Positions 35,428 through 46,283 of a stretch of 64,000 bases of DNA are shown piece after piece. The notes under the pieces are model-generated. The model had not been told where the DNA came from. It was given only the letters and a program-made list of their open reading frames with translations, and did not search any database. Source of the DNA: Dillenia suffruticosa (taxonomy: Eukaryota; Streptophyta; Magnoliopsida; Dilleniales; Dilleniaceae); assembly GCA_033439265.1 (NCBI GenBank), contig JAVTVX010000016.1, positions 2,400,501 to 2,464,500 of the forward strand, read 5' to 3'. Positions within the stretch are counted from its first letter, which is position 1; every line of letters starts with the position of its first letter. Both the position numbers and the translations under genes were made by a program.

Positions 35428-35501
35428 TGTAACACCAAAAATAAAATAAAATAAAATAAAAATCTGGATTAGGGCTAGAAAGCCCTAATCTCTCTTTTTC
35501 C

Positions 35502-35551
<50 letters not shown>

Positions 35552-38249
35552 TTCTCTCTCTCTCTCTCTCTTTCTTTCTCTCGCTCTTCGTCCCTTTCTC
35601 TCCTGCAGCCACGCCCGATTCACCGCCGCCAGCACCGCCGCTCACCACCGCACCCAGCTGCCACTGCTCCTTCCTTCCCGCGAGTGCGCCATAGCCGCCT
35701 CGCCTTCCTCTCGTGAGCGCTGCCCCTCTGCGAGCGCGACTGCAGCTCCTCCGCCGCAGCGTGATCTCTCCTGCGCGAACCCGAGCGCTCTCTTGTGCTA
35801 CCTCCTTGCTGCAGGCGCCGTCCTCCCACGAGCACGCCACAGCGCGATCGCCACTGCGCACATCCTCCCTCCACACGAGGGCTGCCTCCTCAAGCCAGCG
35901 CTAGCCCTACGCGCAATCTCCTGCGAGCCATCGTACGACCCAGCGCCAGCCCGCGCGCTACCCAGCGCGAGCCTGCGCACGACCCTCTGTATGAGCGTAC
36001 GTGCCTCACAGCACGCGATCTAGTCACGAGCACGCGCCTCAGCTTGCAAGCACGCGATCCAGCTCGCGAGTGCGAGCCCTAGCTCGTAAACGAGCCAGCC
36101 CACCAGTCCCCGAGCCAACCAGCGGCCCAAGGCCCAGTCCAGCCCGCGGCCCACTGTAACCCGCGGCCTATTGTGGCCCGCGAAGCCCATTGCGGCCAGC
36201 AAGCTGGGCTGAGAGCCCGCGAGTCCGTGAGCCCGCGAGCGGGTCAGCCCACCAGCCCGCCGGCCCGCGACCAGCTGTTCCTTTCAAGAGCTCACATGCA
36301 TCTTCTTTATTACAGGTAACGACTATAATTGGATGAATATTATGGTTTTGTGTTAAAAATTTAGTTGTTGCTAATATATTTCAAATTTGGAAATATTACA
36401 GGTTTTAAACCAATCTGACGGGCGAATGACAGTTAGATCTGAAACCTGAGAAATCCTAAGTGAGAGAAATGCACTCACTTCAAAGTTTGAATAAATTTAT
36501 TGATCTTAGGTTGAATTTAAAATCGGAATTTATATATCTATTCGAAAATGTGTTAAATTCGAGGAAAATTAGAGAAAATGAGAAATATTAGAAATTTGAT
36601 TATCGGTGAACCAAATGATTTGAAATTCGATGATTTGATTAGGTTTGTCTTTTGGAGATTTGAGGAGTCAATTGGATTGATTTGAAAAATAGGGAGTGAC
36701 CACCCTCCCTAAATATGTGAGTGGAACTCTAATCTCTTGCATAAAATAGTAAAACGTGTTTTTTGCCGTATTTTCGATAAAACATGCTTTTGATATGCAT
36801 TGATCTGACTTATGATATTGAATTTCAAATCTGTTTGGTGATTATTGGAGTGTTTTGAATTATATTTATGATAACTATGCATCCATGGTTTGAAATGAAA
36901 CAATAATTGTGCCATTACTTAAAAATTTAAAATTTCCTTTTTTACCGTTGCATTGATATGCTGTTTGAAATGATTCGATGAAACGTATTAGCACGTAGAT
37001 TTGAAATGTTTTGATGAACTATGTGGATTGGATGTCCACTAGTTATGCGATAATATGATATTACTTGTGGGACGTTGTGCCCTGGGACGTTGTGCCCTTG
37101 TGATACTATGATTATTCCGTAACTACGAAGGGCGTTTGTAGAGACACAGGTTGCCCGGATACGTTTCTGCAGGAGGTATCCGCAAACGTCATTTATTCTA
37201 AGGGCTATAGGCGCGGTCGGTTGAACCCACGTAGGGGGAGGACATGTGTGACACCACCGTGTAGTACCGGGCGGGGTCTTATACACGATGATGAGTTAAC
37301 CCCAGCGAACTCATGGCCAACGTCGGGGTAGAGAGCGTTTTAAAGTCTATGCATAATAAAACCCTCGGTACGCCTGTCCTTGGTCACGGTTGACTTTTGT
37401 CAGGATTATTTTTGGCTCGCTCTGATATTACTTGATTTTAAATGAATGCATATATGTTTGTTATCGTGTGATTGATTAAATAATTTCAAATTGTTAAACA
37501 TATTTGTTTTGTTGCGAAATGTAAATTTTTGTTTCGAATGATATTATTTGACATTCTAATGGTTCACCCACACTATTTATACTTGATATTATCCTCTCAC
37601 TCACTGGGTATCTTCCCATGATACTTACCCCTCCATTTTCTCTCCTCTGACAGGATTATTGTTGTGCTGGAACGACGCTTCAGATTTTAGAGATTTTGGT
37701 GGATCTGGGTGATAAATGACGGTGAGGTTTAAGTTAAATTTGAAATATGAATTTCGTACTTCATTTCGACCCTGCAAGATCTTGATATTTAGATCCGTAG
37801 TTGGCCGTGTATATTATGGGATGACTGTATAACTTATGAGCAGTTGTGTGCATAACTCTCGTTTTGGTTCATTTTACTCGCATTGTGCATCTATAAGCGT
37901 TTTAAACTGTCTACTTGGGAAATGTGTTATACATTGTATAAACTTATGTCCGCTCGGTGTGGTGGCTGTTCATACTCTAATTGGGCATGACAGTAGAGGT
38001 TTGTGGTTAAGACTACTAGAAATTTTATAGTCTTGCGTTGTCCTGAATGTTTGGAGTGGAATTTGTTAATTTTGGAGAGTTTGGGATGACCATTTGTTTA
38101 AATTACATATTGATTTTTTATTATACAGGTTTAATTGTACATGGGAAACCTCCGTTTTATGGGGAGATTCTGCCCGATTTTTTGTAAAAATATAGCCGGC
38201 ATCCAGGAGTAACGGGCGGCTGTTCACGATCCTAGTTTGGGGCGTGACA
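35428..38249 (+). repeat. 3' LTR of the chromovirus
   Basis: 2,822 bp, TGTAACACC..GGGGCGTGACA. Longer than the 5' LTR mainly through an expanded CT tract (35,505-35,585), differences in the GC-rich part, and a repeated GGGACGTTGTGCCCT unit at 37,069-37,099. Hairpins are at 35,467-35,490 and 37,606-37,626. Confidence 0.92.
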
Positions 38250-38611
38250 GGGTTGATGGCAAATTCTTTCAGGATATGTAAGTCGAAATAGAAATTTGAG
38301 ACAGCAAAATCTCAAATTTCTCCCAAAAATGAAATAAAGCCTTTAAAACGAAGATTGCCAAAGATAGAAAGTCTAAAGAAGTTTTTTTCTAAATGGTATA
38401 AGGGAGTATTTATAGAAAATAAAGGTCTACCATTATGAAATATCCCTTCATTTAAAGGGCACAACGAATATATCCTTCATTTTCCCTCCAACACATCATT
38501 TCAACTAAAATGAAATGGTTCCAAATTTAATTAGTTATAAATCCATCAAAGTTTCTTTACATTTTCAATATAGGACAAATGCCCACAACATATTACAAAC
38601 TAATCTAACAG

Positions 38612-39211
38612 CTTTTCGGGGGCATGTTGGACCTGTTTATCAAATTAGGTTTGTGATGCATTTTATTCACTTGTATATAATTTTCCATTTACGTTTCGCA
38701 GTTTGTCTTAATATTTCATGATATCTTTTGCAGCTCGTCTGCTGGCAGTAGGCTTCTTTTCAGTGGTAGCAAAGACTCCACGCTGAAGGTAACGAATGTT
38801 CTTCTCTTATGTATCATGTGAATTGTGTTTTGGGTCATAAAATGTTGAACTAGTGTCATTGTCAAAACTGAAGCCATTGACAAATTTGTGCCAGACTATT
38901 AACTTGCTACTTTATAAGGTATCCAGCCAAAAAATATATTATGTACTTTTTTACACTATATTGAATTTTAGTTTATGTAGGTCTGGGATATCAAAACGCA
39001 CAAATGGAAACAAGATCTTCCAGGCCATGAAGATGAGGTATAATTGATAAGGGCACTCTGAGGTACTTCTCTTGTTTACTTGCTGATAATTTATGTCTTG
39101 TTGTTCTTTTTCTTCAATATGACAAGGTTTATGCGGTTGATTTGGAGTCCTGATGGTGAGAAAGTAGCATCTGGTGGTAAGGATGGAGTAATAAAATTGC
39201 GGATGGGCTAG
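38612..39211 (+). pseudogene. NLE1: Notchless (NLE1) relic, C-terminal WD exons
   Basis: Four exons with good splice sites: 38,612-38,648 (FRGHVGPVYQI), 38,734-38,788 (LLFSGSKDSTLK), 38,981-39,037 (VWDIKTHKWKQDLPGHEDE) and 39,127-39,211 (VYAVD, then SPDGEKVASGGKDGVIKL). The last exon has one extra T at about 39,143, shifting the frame into a TGA; ignoring it, the gene would end at TAG 39,209-39,211, the normal place for Notchless. In the second exon, Trp and Asp of the expected ISWSAD read Ser and Gly. With the missing exons and the LTR in the central exon this copy cannot make Notchless, so a working copy should exist elsewhere. Confidence 0.85.
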
Positions 39212-39857
39212 ACTTGAGGCTAAGTGACCTTAAAGCTAAAAATACAGATAAGAATGGATAGAGAGTCACATGCAATTCTCCAGCTGAACAGACATCATTA
39301 TTGATGATTTTAGCCAGAGAACTCGATGAGAATCGCCAATGCTGTTTAAGTGGCTGATGATGAAGGCACCCTCGCGGTTGGTTGACACGTGATATGGTTC
39401 CTGGATATCCAATTTCAGCAGCTAGGTATCTTGCCATATAATTTCACGTTTTCAGGCACTTTAAAGTAAATAAATATAGCTTTCATGATATAGTGAGCAT
39501 AACTGGGTTGTTTGGAATTTTTTTATTTGTTAAGAACAAAATATTGATAGTGTTTTCAATTCTCTTTATTTCCTAGGATAAATCTCGGCATTCTGGCCTA
39601 GGATCATTAAGTTTGTATTTTTTGGTTTTCATTAATCGGTATCCGAATTTTATCCGACTAATCTGATTCCGGCATTGTGAGACTCATTAAGGGATTGGCT
39701 TTCCTAAATTCTATTTCTCCATTTCTATGAGTTTAACTCGAGACCTATGATTAAGGAAATGTAGCGTTTTATCACTATATTCATGAGAATTTAATATCAT
39801 TTAGTTTGCATTGAACAGTGACAGATGCACGGAAACAAGAGTTTGAATGAATCAACA
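39212..39857. other. Downstream of Notchless; possible dispersed repeat
   Basis: The first part is probably 3' untranslated or flanking sequence. At 39,620-39,760 there is text resembling the dispersed AT-rich repeat (ATCGGTATCCGAATTTTATC, GACTAATCTGATTC). No gene is seen. Confidence 0.35.
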
Positions 39858-40262
39858 GTGTTTGACACTCAAGTCGAGTCGGGTAGTGTTGATACTCAAG
39901 CTTGGCTTGAGTGTTATTTAGGTGAGCTCGAGCTCAAGGTTGAGCTCGTCAAGCTTGAAGTGTTATTGGGTAGTATCGTTGGATAATGCGGATAATATAT
40001 TTAAAAAAATATACCTATAAACGTAATTTTACATATAAAATTTATTTAAAAAAATATAATTACATATAAAAATTATTTTTAAAAAATATAATTAATGGAT
40101 TTTGGATTGCTCGTCGAGTTTTTGAACTTAACATAGTTGGATCCGAGCTCAAGTTTGGTAACGAGCTACTCAAGGCCGAGCTCGAGCTCGAGCTTATTTG
40201 ACTGAGCTCGAGTTAAGATTTGACTGGATAGTGTCATGAATACCTGTAACACTACCCAATGT
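39858..40262. mobile_element. Putative MITE with imperfect terminal inverted repeats
   Basis: The left end has GTTTGACACTC..GGGTAGTGTT and the right end AACACTACCCAATGTCAAAC, giving about 19 paired bases with an 11-bp insert on the left. Between them are CTCGAGCTC palindromes. No coding capacity; target duplication not resolved. Confidence 0.4.
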
Positions 40263-40614
40263 CAAACAAACCTATACATGACCCTGTGATGCAACGCCTT
40301 TCCATCTAAAATGGCTGCTAACCGGCATTATTTTCTCTCGAATTTGAGTTTTACTTGATGCAATGGTCAAATTTGGACACAATGCATTCATGTTTCAAAA
40401 ATAAACCGGTTGATGGACACATAATGGTCAAACTTGTAATATATATAACATCATATATATCATATATTTGTATTTTTTTGTTATCTATTACTGGTATTCA
40501 AAATCATATTTTGACTAATTCTATTTAAGTGTCTATTATACGACTCTTCCGATATAATTTTTTTTCATTTTTAAGTTTTAAATCTGATATTTGATTAAAA
40601 AATCTAACACCTCA
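40263..40614. other. AT-rich spacer with a copy of the dispersed repeat
   Basis: No gene. From about 40,475 it matches the dispersed AT-rich repeat (TTCAAAATCATATTTTGAC, TTTTAAGTTTTAAATCTGA), which continues after the solo LTR at 43,297. Confidence 0.4.
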
Positions 40615-41170
40615 TGTCACGCCCCAAACCGGGATCGTGAACAGCCGCCCGTTGCCCCTGAATGCCGGCTGTATTTTTTACAGAAAATTGGGCAGAACCT
40701 CCCCATAAATCGGAGGTTTCCCATGTACAATTATACCTGTATAATCCAAATCATCCTGTACAATCCACAAATGGCCATCCCGGCCTCTCCAAAATCAACA
40801 AACACCACAACCAACATTCAGAACAACGCAAGGCTATAAACAAACCTAGCCACAGACCTCTACTGTCATGCCCAACTAGAGCATGAGCAGCCGCTATATC
40901 GAGCGGACCTAAGTTTATACAATATATATCACATTTCCCAAGTAACGTTCAAGTACGTACAATCGCCTCAATGCAAATGAAATATGAGAGTTAAACTATA
41001 CAGTCATCCCAAAATAAGTACATGGCCAACTACGGACCTCAATGTCAAGACCTCGCAGGGTCGAAACTAAATTAGAAGTAAATCTCACCGTCAGAACAAT
41101 AAATCCGCACTAGGGCCTGTGACACCGCTCTATCACAATAAACCTGTCTGAGGAGAGAAAATAGAGGGGT

Positions 41171-41191
41171 GAGTATCATGGGAAGATACTC
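41171..41191. other. LTR stem-loop GAGTATC..GATACTC
   Basis: A perfect 7-bp stem with loop ATGGGAA, followed by AGTGAGTGAG. It corresponds to GGGTATCTTCCCATGATACTT at 22,021 and 37,606 on the opposite strand. Confidence 0.7.
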
Positions 41192-42529
41192 AGTGAGTGA
41201 GGGGGATAATATCCAGCATAAATAGCATAGGTGGACAATTGGAGTGTCAAATAACATCATTTGAAACAAAAATTTACATTTCGCGACAAAACATGATATA
41301 TTTATCAATTTGAAATCATTTAATCAAACACGCGATAGCAAGCATGTATGCATCCATTTAAAATCAAGTAATGTCAGAGCGAGCCAAAATAGTCCTGGCA
41401 AAGGTCAACCGTGACCAAGGACAAGCGCGTCGGGGGTTTTTATTATGCATAGACTTTGAAACGCTCTCTACCCCGACGTTGGCCATGAGCTCGCTGGGGC
41501 CAACTCATCAACGTGTATAGGACCCCGCCCGGTGCTAGACGGTGGCGTCACACACGTCCTCCCCCTACGTGGGTTCAACCGGCCGCGCCTATAGCCTTTA
41601 GAATAAATGACGTTTGCGGATACCTCCTGCAGAAGCGTATCCGGGCAACCCGTGCCTCTACAAACGCCCTTCGTAGCTACGGAATATCATAATATCACAA
41701 GGGCACAACGTCCCATAGTATCACAAGGGCACAACGTCCCAGGGCACAACGTCCCACGAGTATCATCACATCATCGTACAACTAGTAGGCATCCAACCCA
41801 CATAGTTCATCAAAAACATTTTTAAATTTTGCGTGCCAATACGTCTCATCAAATTCATTTCAAAACAGCATATCACTACATTGGTATAAAATGAAATTTA
41901 TACATTTTCAAAAAATGGCACAATTATTGATTCATCTCAAACCATGGATGCATAGTCATTGCAAATATAATTCAAGACACTCCAAAAATCACAAAACAGA
42001 TTTCCAAATTTAATATCACACGTCAACGAATGCATATCAAAGCATGTTTTATCGAAAATGCGACAGAAAATACGTTTTACTATTTTATGCAAGAGATTAG
42101 AGTCTCACTCACTTATCTAGGGAGGGTGGTCAATCCCTATTTTTCAACGACTCTCCAAAAGACAAACCTAATCAAATCGTCAAATTTATAGCGATTAAAA
42201 CCCTAATAAGGGATTCTATCAATCAAAATTTATTCATCTCTCACCTAAGGTTCCTCGGGTTTCAGACCTAGTTGTCGTTCGCCCGTCGGGTTGGTTTAAA
42301 ACCTGTAATATTTCCCAAACTTCAGATGTATTAGAAACCACTAAATTTCTACCAGCAAACCATAGAACTTCAATCAATACAGTCGTTACCTGCAATACAG
42401 AAGATGCAGGTGAGCTCTCACAGGGGAAAGCCGGTCGCGGGCTCGCGGGCCGTCACGGGCTCGCGGGCCGGTGGGCTGGCTGCTAGCGGGCTGGCCCGCT
42501 GGTGGCTCACGGGCTAGGGCTCGCTCTGG

Positions 42530-42900
42530 GTCACGAGCTGGGTCGCGTGCTGGCTCGCGAGCTGGGTCGCGTGCTGGCTCGCGATGGGTCGCGAGCTGGG
42601 TCGAGCAGGAGTAGCGCGCTGGCTCGCGCTGGGTCGCGAGCTGAGTCGCGCGCTGGCTCGCGCTGGGTCGCGAGCTGGGTCGCGCGCTGGCTCGCGATGG
42701 GTCGCGAGCTGGCTCGCGATGGGTCGCGAGCTGGCTCGCGATGGGTCGCGAGCTGGCTCGCGATGGGTCGCGAGCTGGGTCGAGCAGGGGTAGCGCGCTG
42801 GCCCGCGCTGGGTCGCGTGCTAGCTCGCGCTGGGTCGCGAGCTGGGTCGCACGCTGGCTCGTGCTGGCTCGCGGAAGATCGCGTGAGGCTCGCGATGGCT
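42530..42900. repeat. GC-rich minisatellite in the solo LTR
   Basis: Units of about 20-22 bp built from GGTCGCGAGCTGG and CTCGCGATG or CTCGCGCTG are repeated some 15-17 times. The related LTRs have only scattered GCGAGC strings in this place, so the array expanded here. Long frames across it are repeat artefacts. Confidence 0.8.
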
Positions 42901-43096
42901 CGAGGCGGCAGCGCTGGCGGGAGATCACTCGAATGCGCGCTGTGCAGAGGTGAGGCGCTGCTCACTAGCTGACCGCGCGCTCGCTTGAGGAGGGAGGAGC
43001 TGCTCGCGGGAGGGCGCTGCAGCAGTGGGCGGCGTGCGGTGGCGGGAGGAAGGTGAGGCGGTGGGCGGCGGAGGAGGAGAAAGAGAGAAAGAGGGA

Positions 43097-43098
43097 AA

Positions 43099-43170
<72 letters not shown>

Positions 43171-43280
43171 ATTGGGGCTTTAAGCCCTAATTTAAAATTT
43201 TCTTTTCTCTTTTTTTTTTTTTCTTTTTTTTTTTCTTTTTTTTTTTCTTTTCTTTTTTTTTTTTTTTTTTTTTTTTTTTT
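43097..43280. repeat. GA microsatellite and poly-T tract
   Basis: (GA)n of about 70 bp (43,097-43,168), a short hairpin, then T-rich sequence (43,200-43,280). Both lie in the solo LTR and correspond to the CT and A runs at the start of the other LTRs. Confidence 0.85.
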
Positions 43281-43491
43281 GTCTTCTGGTGTTACACCTC
43301 ATTTTACTAGAGGGACTGTACATCGATATCATATATTTATATGTCTATATGTATATTTGAATTAATTCAAATACAACTAAAAGTGATGTTTTATTCGCAA
43401 ATACATTGGATAAGGACTCTTACCAGCAACAACATTAACTGACAAAAGCCAATGTCGACTACATACAAGATTACATAGAACCAAAAAAGGG

Positions 43492-46252
43492 TCAGAAACT
43501 GATGAACCTCTTTTCCTTCAAGCCGTCGAAGGTATCCTTAAGACTCACCTCGACATGAGTGTAGTTGATGCCTAAGCTTTTTGCCTTTTCCTGAGAAAAT
43601 TTGTAGGCTGATGCAGATGGCTTATCGTCTTTGCATCTGCCGTGGATTTTCAAGATGAAAAATCATTTAACGAGGTGAAAGGCATTAGTCTGTGACAGAA
43701 AGTATCATAGAATTCATGAATGCTCAAAGAAGGCTGAAAATGAACAGACTTCGAGCTCGTTTAAATTTAAGCAAGCAAGCCTGAATGCCTTAAAACTTGG
43801 CTTAGCTCATTTGCAGCCGCACAAAGAGAGGCATGGTAAACTTACTTTTCCTCTAAAGTGACCAAAACGGGGGAAAGGCGGTGCAGAATCTTGAAGAGCT
43901 CATAATTAAGAACAACCATTCCATCTAGTATATATCTTCCATTTGCTGAAAGAATCTCAAATGCCTTAATATGTGCCAAGGCAACATCTCGGACATCAAT
44001 AAATTTATATTTTGGCTCAGAAATTGCAGTTTTTCCTGCAGCAAATATGTGTAAATTGCATAGTAAGACATTTTAACTATTGATATATAGGTTGGAGGTT
44101 TAGAGGTAGTCTGTAGTCAGAATTCAAGCTTCTCTCAGAACTAGCCAACCCTTTATTCTGCATGCTTGCCTAGTATTTCTAGCTTGTGGCCCTGTTCTTG
44201 GTCTCTGCTAGATTTGCAGGTTAAAGTTCACACTGTTATTAAGGACAAAAATGGTAAAGAGGGTCAATTTTAAATGTTGAATACCATTTAGAAGATTCAA
44301 AACAACCTCCACACTAAAATTGAGAGTAGGTTGTAGTGGAGGACCAATCACCATTCCTGGATGAATAGTGACCAAATCAATGTTGTGTTCTTTTGCAAAA
44401 TCCCAAGCAACCCTCTCGGCTAAAGTTTTTGACAGGGGATAATACAGCTGAAAAAGAAACCAACAATAGAGATTAGCCCAAAACTTGAAGCAAATGCAAA
44501 TAGAAGATGTTTATTATCCACTTTGACTAATCGGTCGCTTGGCAAAAATACAGCTCATGATGAGGACTTCCTGGAAGGTCATGCTTAGTTAAAGACTATT
44601 AAGTCCTACATCGGTTAACTTTACTTATCATAGTACAGTGTATAAATCCCAAAATTCTCCGCCTCAACAGATTTTTTCTTCCTGGTATCTAGGGGTGGAA
44701 ACCAGTAAGTTGACTCAGACCAAAATCTTAACAGTTAGACCTACTACAAATACTTATCATAGTACAGTGTATAAATCCCAAAATTCTCCGCCTCAACAGA
44801 TTTTTTCTTCCTGTTATCTAGGGTGGAAACCAGTAAGTTGACTCAGACCAAAATCTTAACAGTTAGACCTACTACAAATACTTATCATAGTACAGTGTAT
44901 AAATCCCAAAATTCTCCGCCTCAACAGATTTTTTCTTCCTGTTATCTAGGGTGGAAACCAGTAAGTTGACTCATACCAAAATCTTAACAGTTAGACCTAC
45001 TACAAAAATTGCTAAGATTGACTAGTTTGTAAATCTATGCTTTGTTAGTCCATTAGACCACACGTATAAATAAATTTCAAACATTACAATAATCTAAATT
45101 AAGATTGAAGACTAATGTCTTATTGGTCCACGGACAATGATACTAAATTCTTTTAATCAAAAGTTTTCGAGTTCAAATTTTTGAAATAAAAAAAATTTCC
45201 ATGAGAGAGTTGGTTCGACCGTTAACTCGAGTCAAATTAGTTGGGATCAATAAATTGGTTATCGAAAACTGATTAATCATTATTAAGTAAAGAAAAATTA
45301 ATAATATAAATAATACTCACATAATGTAAATTATATATTATATTTTGTAAGCATATGGGCGGGCCTCCCAATCCCCAACCTGGGAAAAGCTGGAGTTGGA
45401 TTTGTACCCAAGTAGCATATTTTAAAGGGAATAGGAGTACTCGAAGAAGAGTTAATAGGAAAGTAGAGAGCATTCAGACCTTATTTTCCTCGCAGAAAAC
45501 TGGATCTGAGTACCAAGTTTCATCGACCACCGTATCTGGGGTTAAAGGTTTTCCATTGCATATAACTGAAGATAAAGAAGATGTAATCACCACTCTTTTC
45601 ACTGATGGAGCTTTTGCACATGATCCAAGAACATTAAGTGTTCCCTTCACTGCTGGTCCAATCAATTCCTCCTAAATTTATAAAAGAAAAGTTAACTTTC
45701 TGAAATAAAAACAAAAACACAAGAAAGCATGTTAGAGATTAGGACTCACCGGTCGGACATGGGCTGATAATAAAACAGGAGATGCAGTGTGGAAAACCCC
45801 ATCACAACCTTCCACCAGAGAATCAAAACTTCCTTCTTCCAGTAAGTTTGCTTTGAAAAGCTTCAGTCTTTCCCTAGCTCCATCTAGTCCTACCAAGTGC
45901 TCTGTTTTCCTTGGATCAGCTGTGGAGTGCATGACATAAAAAAGTGAAATTATCACATTTAGCATGGGTTTGTATATCTGTGATATCCATGGAGTCCTTC
46001 CAAGAGCTGAGAGATTTATCATATACATTTTAATTATAATATTTATATATATGATATTTATAAGAAAAACAACCAATCAAACCAAACCCATTTAGATAAT
46101 ATGACAAAGAAAACAGAAGAAGAGAGAGAAAATACATGGGTCACGAACAGAGGCTTTGACAGTATAACCCTGCTCTAGCAACAGCTTAAGTAGCCATGAA
46201 GCTATGAAACCAGACGCTCCGGTCACTGCCACCACTTTTCCTTCTCCACTCA

Positions 46253-46253
<1 letters not shown>
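43492..46253 (-). CDS. Intact PAR/CCR-like NADPH-dependent reductase, six exons
   Basis: Exons on the minus strand: 46,253-46,136, 45,919-45,750, 45,671-45,480, 44,447-44,285, 44,035-43,846, 43,636-43,492. All introns are GT..AG and lengths sum to 978 nt: 325 codons plus TGA. The N-terminus has the Rossmann motif [12 protein letters not shown] and VRDP (Arg favours NADPH); exon 3 has [10 protein letters not shown] with the catalytic Ser; exon 4 starts with YYPLSK, the YxxxK pair; exon 5 has [17 protein letters not shown]. True cinnamoyl-CoA reductases carry KNWYCYGK where this reads ENKLYYPLSK, so phenylacetaldehyde/cinnamaldehyde reductase-like activity (alcohol volatiles, phenylpropanoids; cytosol) is more likely; the substrate is inferred. 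It is flanked by broken relatives on the same strand and has a CT-repeat leader. Confidence 0.93.
44622..45006. repeat. Three tandem copies of a 128-129 bp unit
   Basis: Units start at 44,622, 44,751 and 44,879 with TACTTATCATAGTACAGTG and end CTACTACAAA; they are nearly identical. They lie in intron 3 of the intact reductase gene. Confidence 0.92.

Positions 46254-46280
<27 letters not shown>
46254..46280 (-). repeat. CT/GA microsatellite in the leader of the reductase gene
   Basis: A (CT)n run on the plus strand, GA on the gene strand, directly before the start codon. Such GA-rich leaders are common in plant genes. The TATA position further upstream could not be fixed. Confidence 0.75.

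Positions 46281-46283
<3 letters not shown>

Larger units (their letters stand above)
20001..38249 (+). mobile_element. Tekay/Del-type Ty3-gypsy chromovirus, degenerate, with nested element
   Basis: An 18,249-bp element (about 10.8 kb without the nested one) flanked by GGGTT at 19,996-20,000 and 38,250-38,254. LTRs are 20,001-22,663 and 35,428-38,249, starting TGTAAYACC and ending GGGGCGTGACA. Order inside: primer site, gag, protease, RT, RNase H, integrase, chromodomain-like C-terminus, which is the plant Tekay/Del plan. At least ten in-frame stops and several frameshifts, plus loss of an RT catalytic Asp, show it is dead. It sits in a copia LTR inside the Notchless gene. Confidence 0.92.
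19891..38493 (-). mobile_element. Copia LTR split by the chromovirus insertion
   Basis: On the minus strand the LTR starts TGTTGGAGGGAAAATG at 38,493, runs to 38,250, and continues from 20,000 down to 19,891, ending CTTTCCCAACA: about 350 bp in total. The 18-kb insertion between is bounded by GGGTT on both sides. This LTR belongs to the minus-strand gag remnant next to it. Confidence 0.65.
40615..43296 (-). mobile_element. Solo LTR related to the chromovirus LTRs
   Basis: 2,682 bp, reading TGTCACGCCCCAAACC..TGGTGTTACA, the reverse complement of the LTR type at 20,001 and 35,428. Flanked by CCTCA at 40,610-40,614 and 43,297-43,301. It keeps the hairpin GAGTATC..GATACTC (41,171-41,191), the GGGCTTTAAGCCC hairpin (about 43,171-43,191), the GC-rich part and the GA tract. 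No internal region remains. Confidence 0.92.

Noticed and set aside
42386-42972. Long open frames on both strands in the GC-rich solo LTR
   Set aside because: They follow a 20-22-bp repeat, are open in several frames at once and match no protein family.
43492-46253. Calling the intact reductase a true cinnamoyl-CoA reductase
   Set aside because: The KNWYCYGK signature of that enzyme is absent; the sequence at that place fits PAR-like members better.
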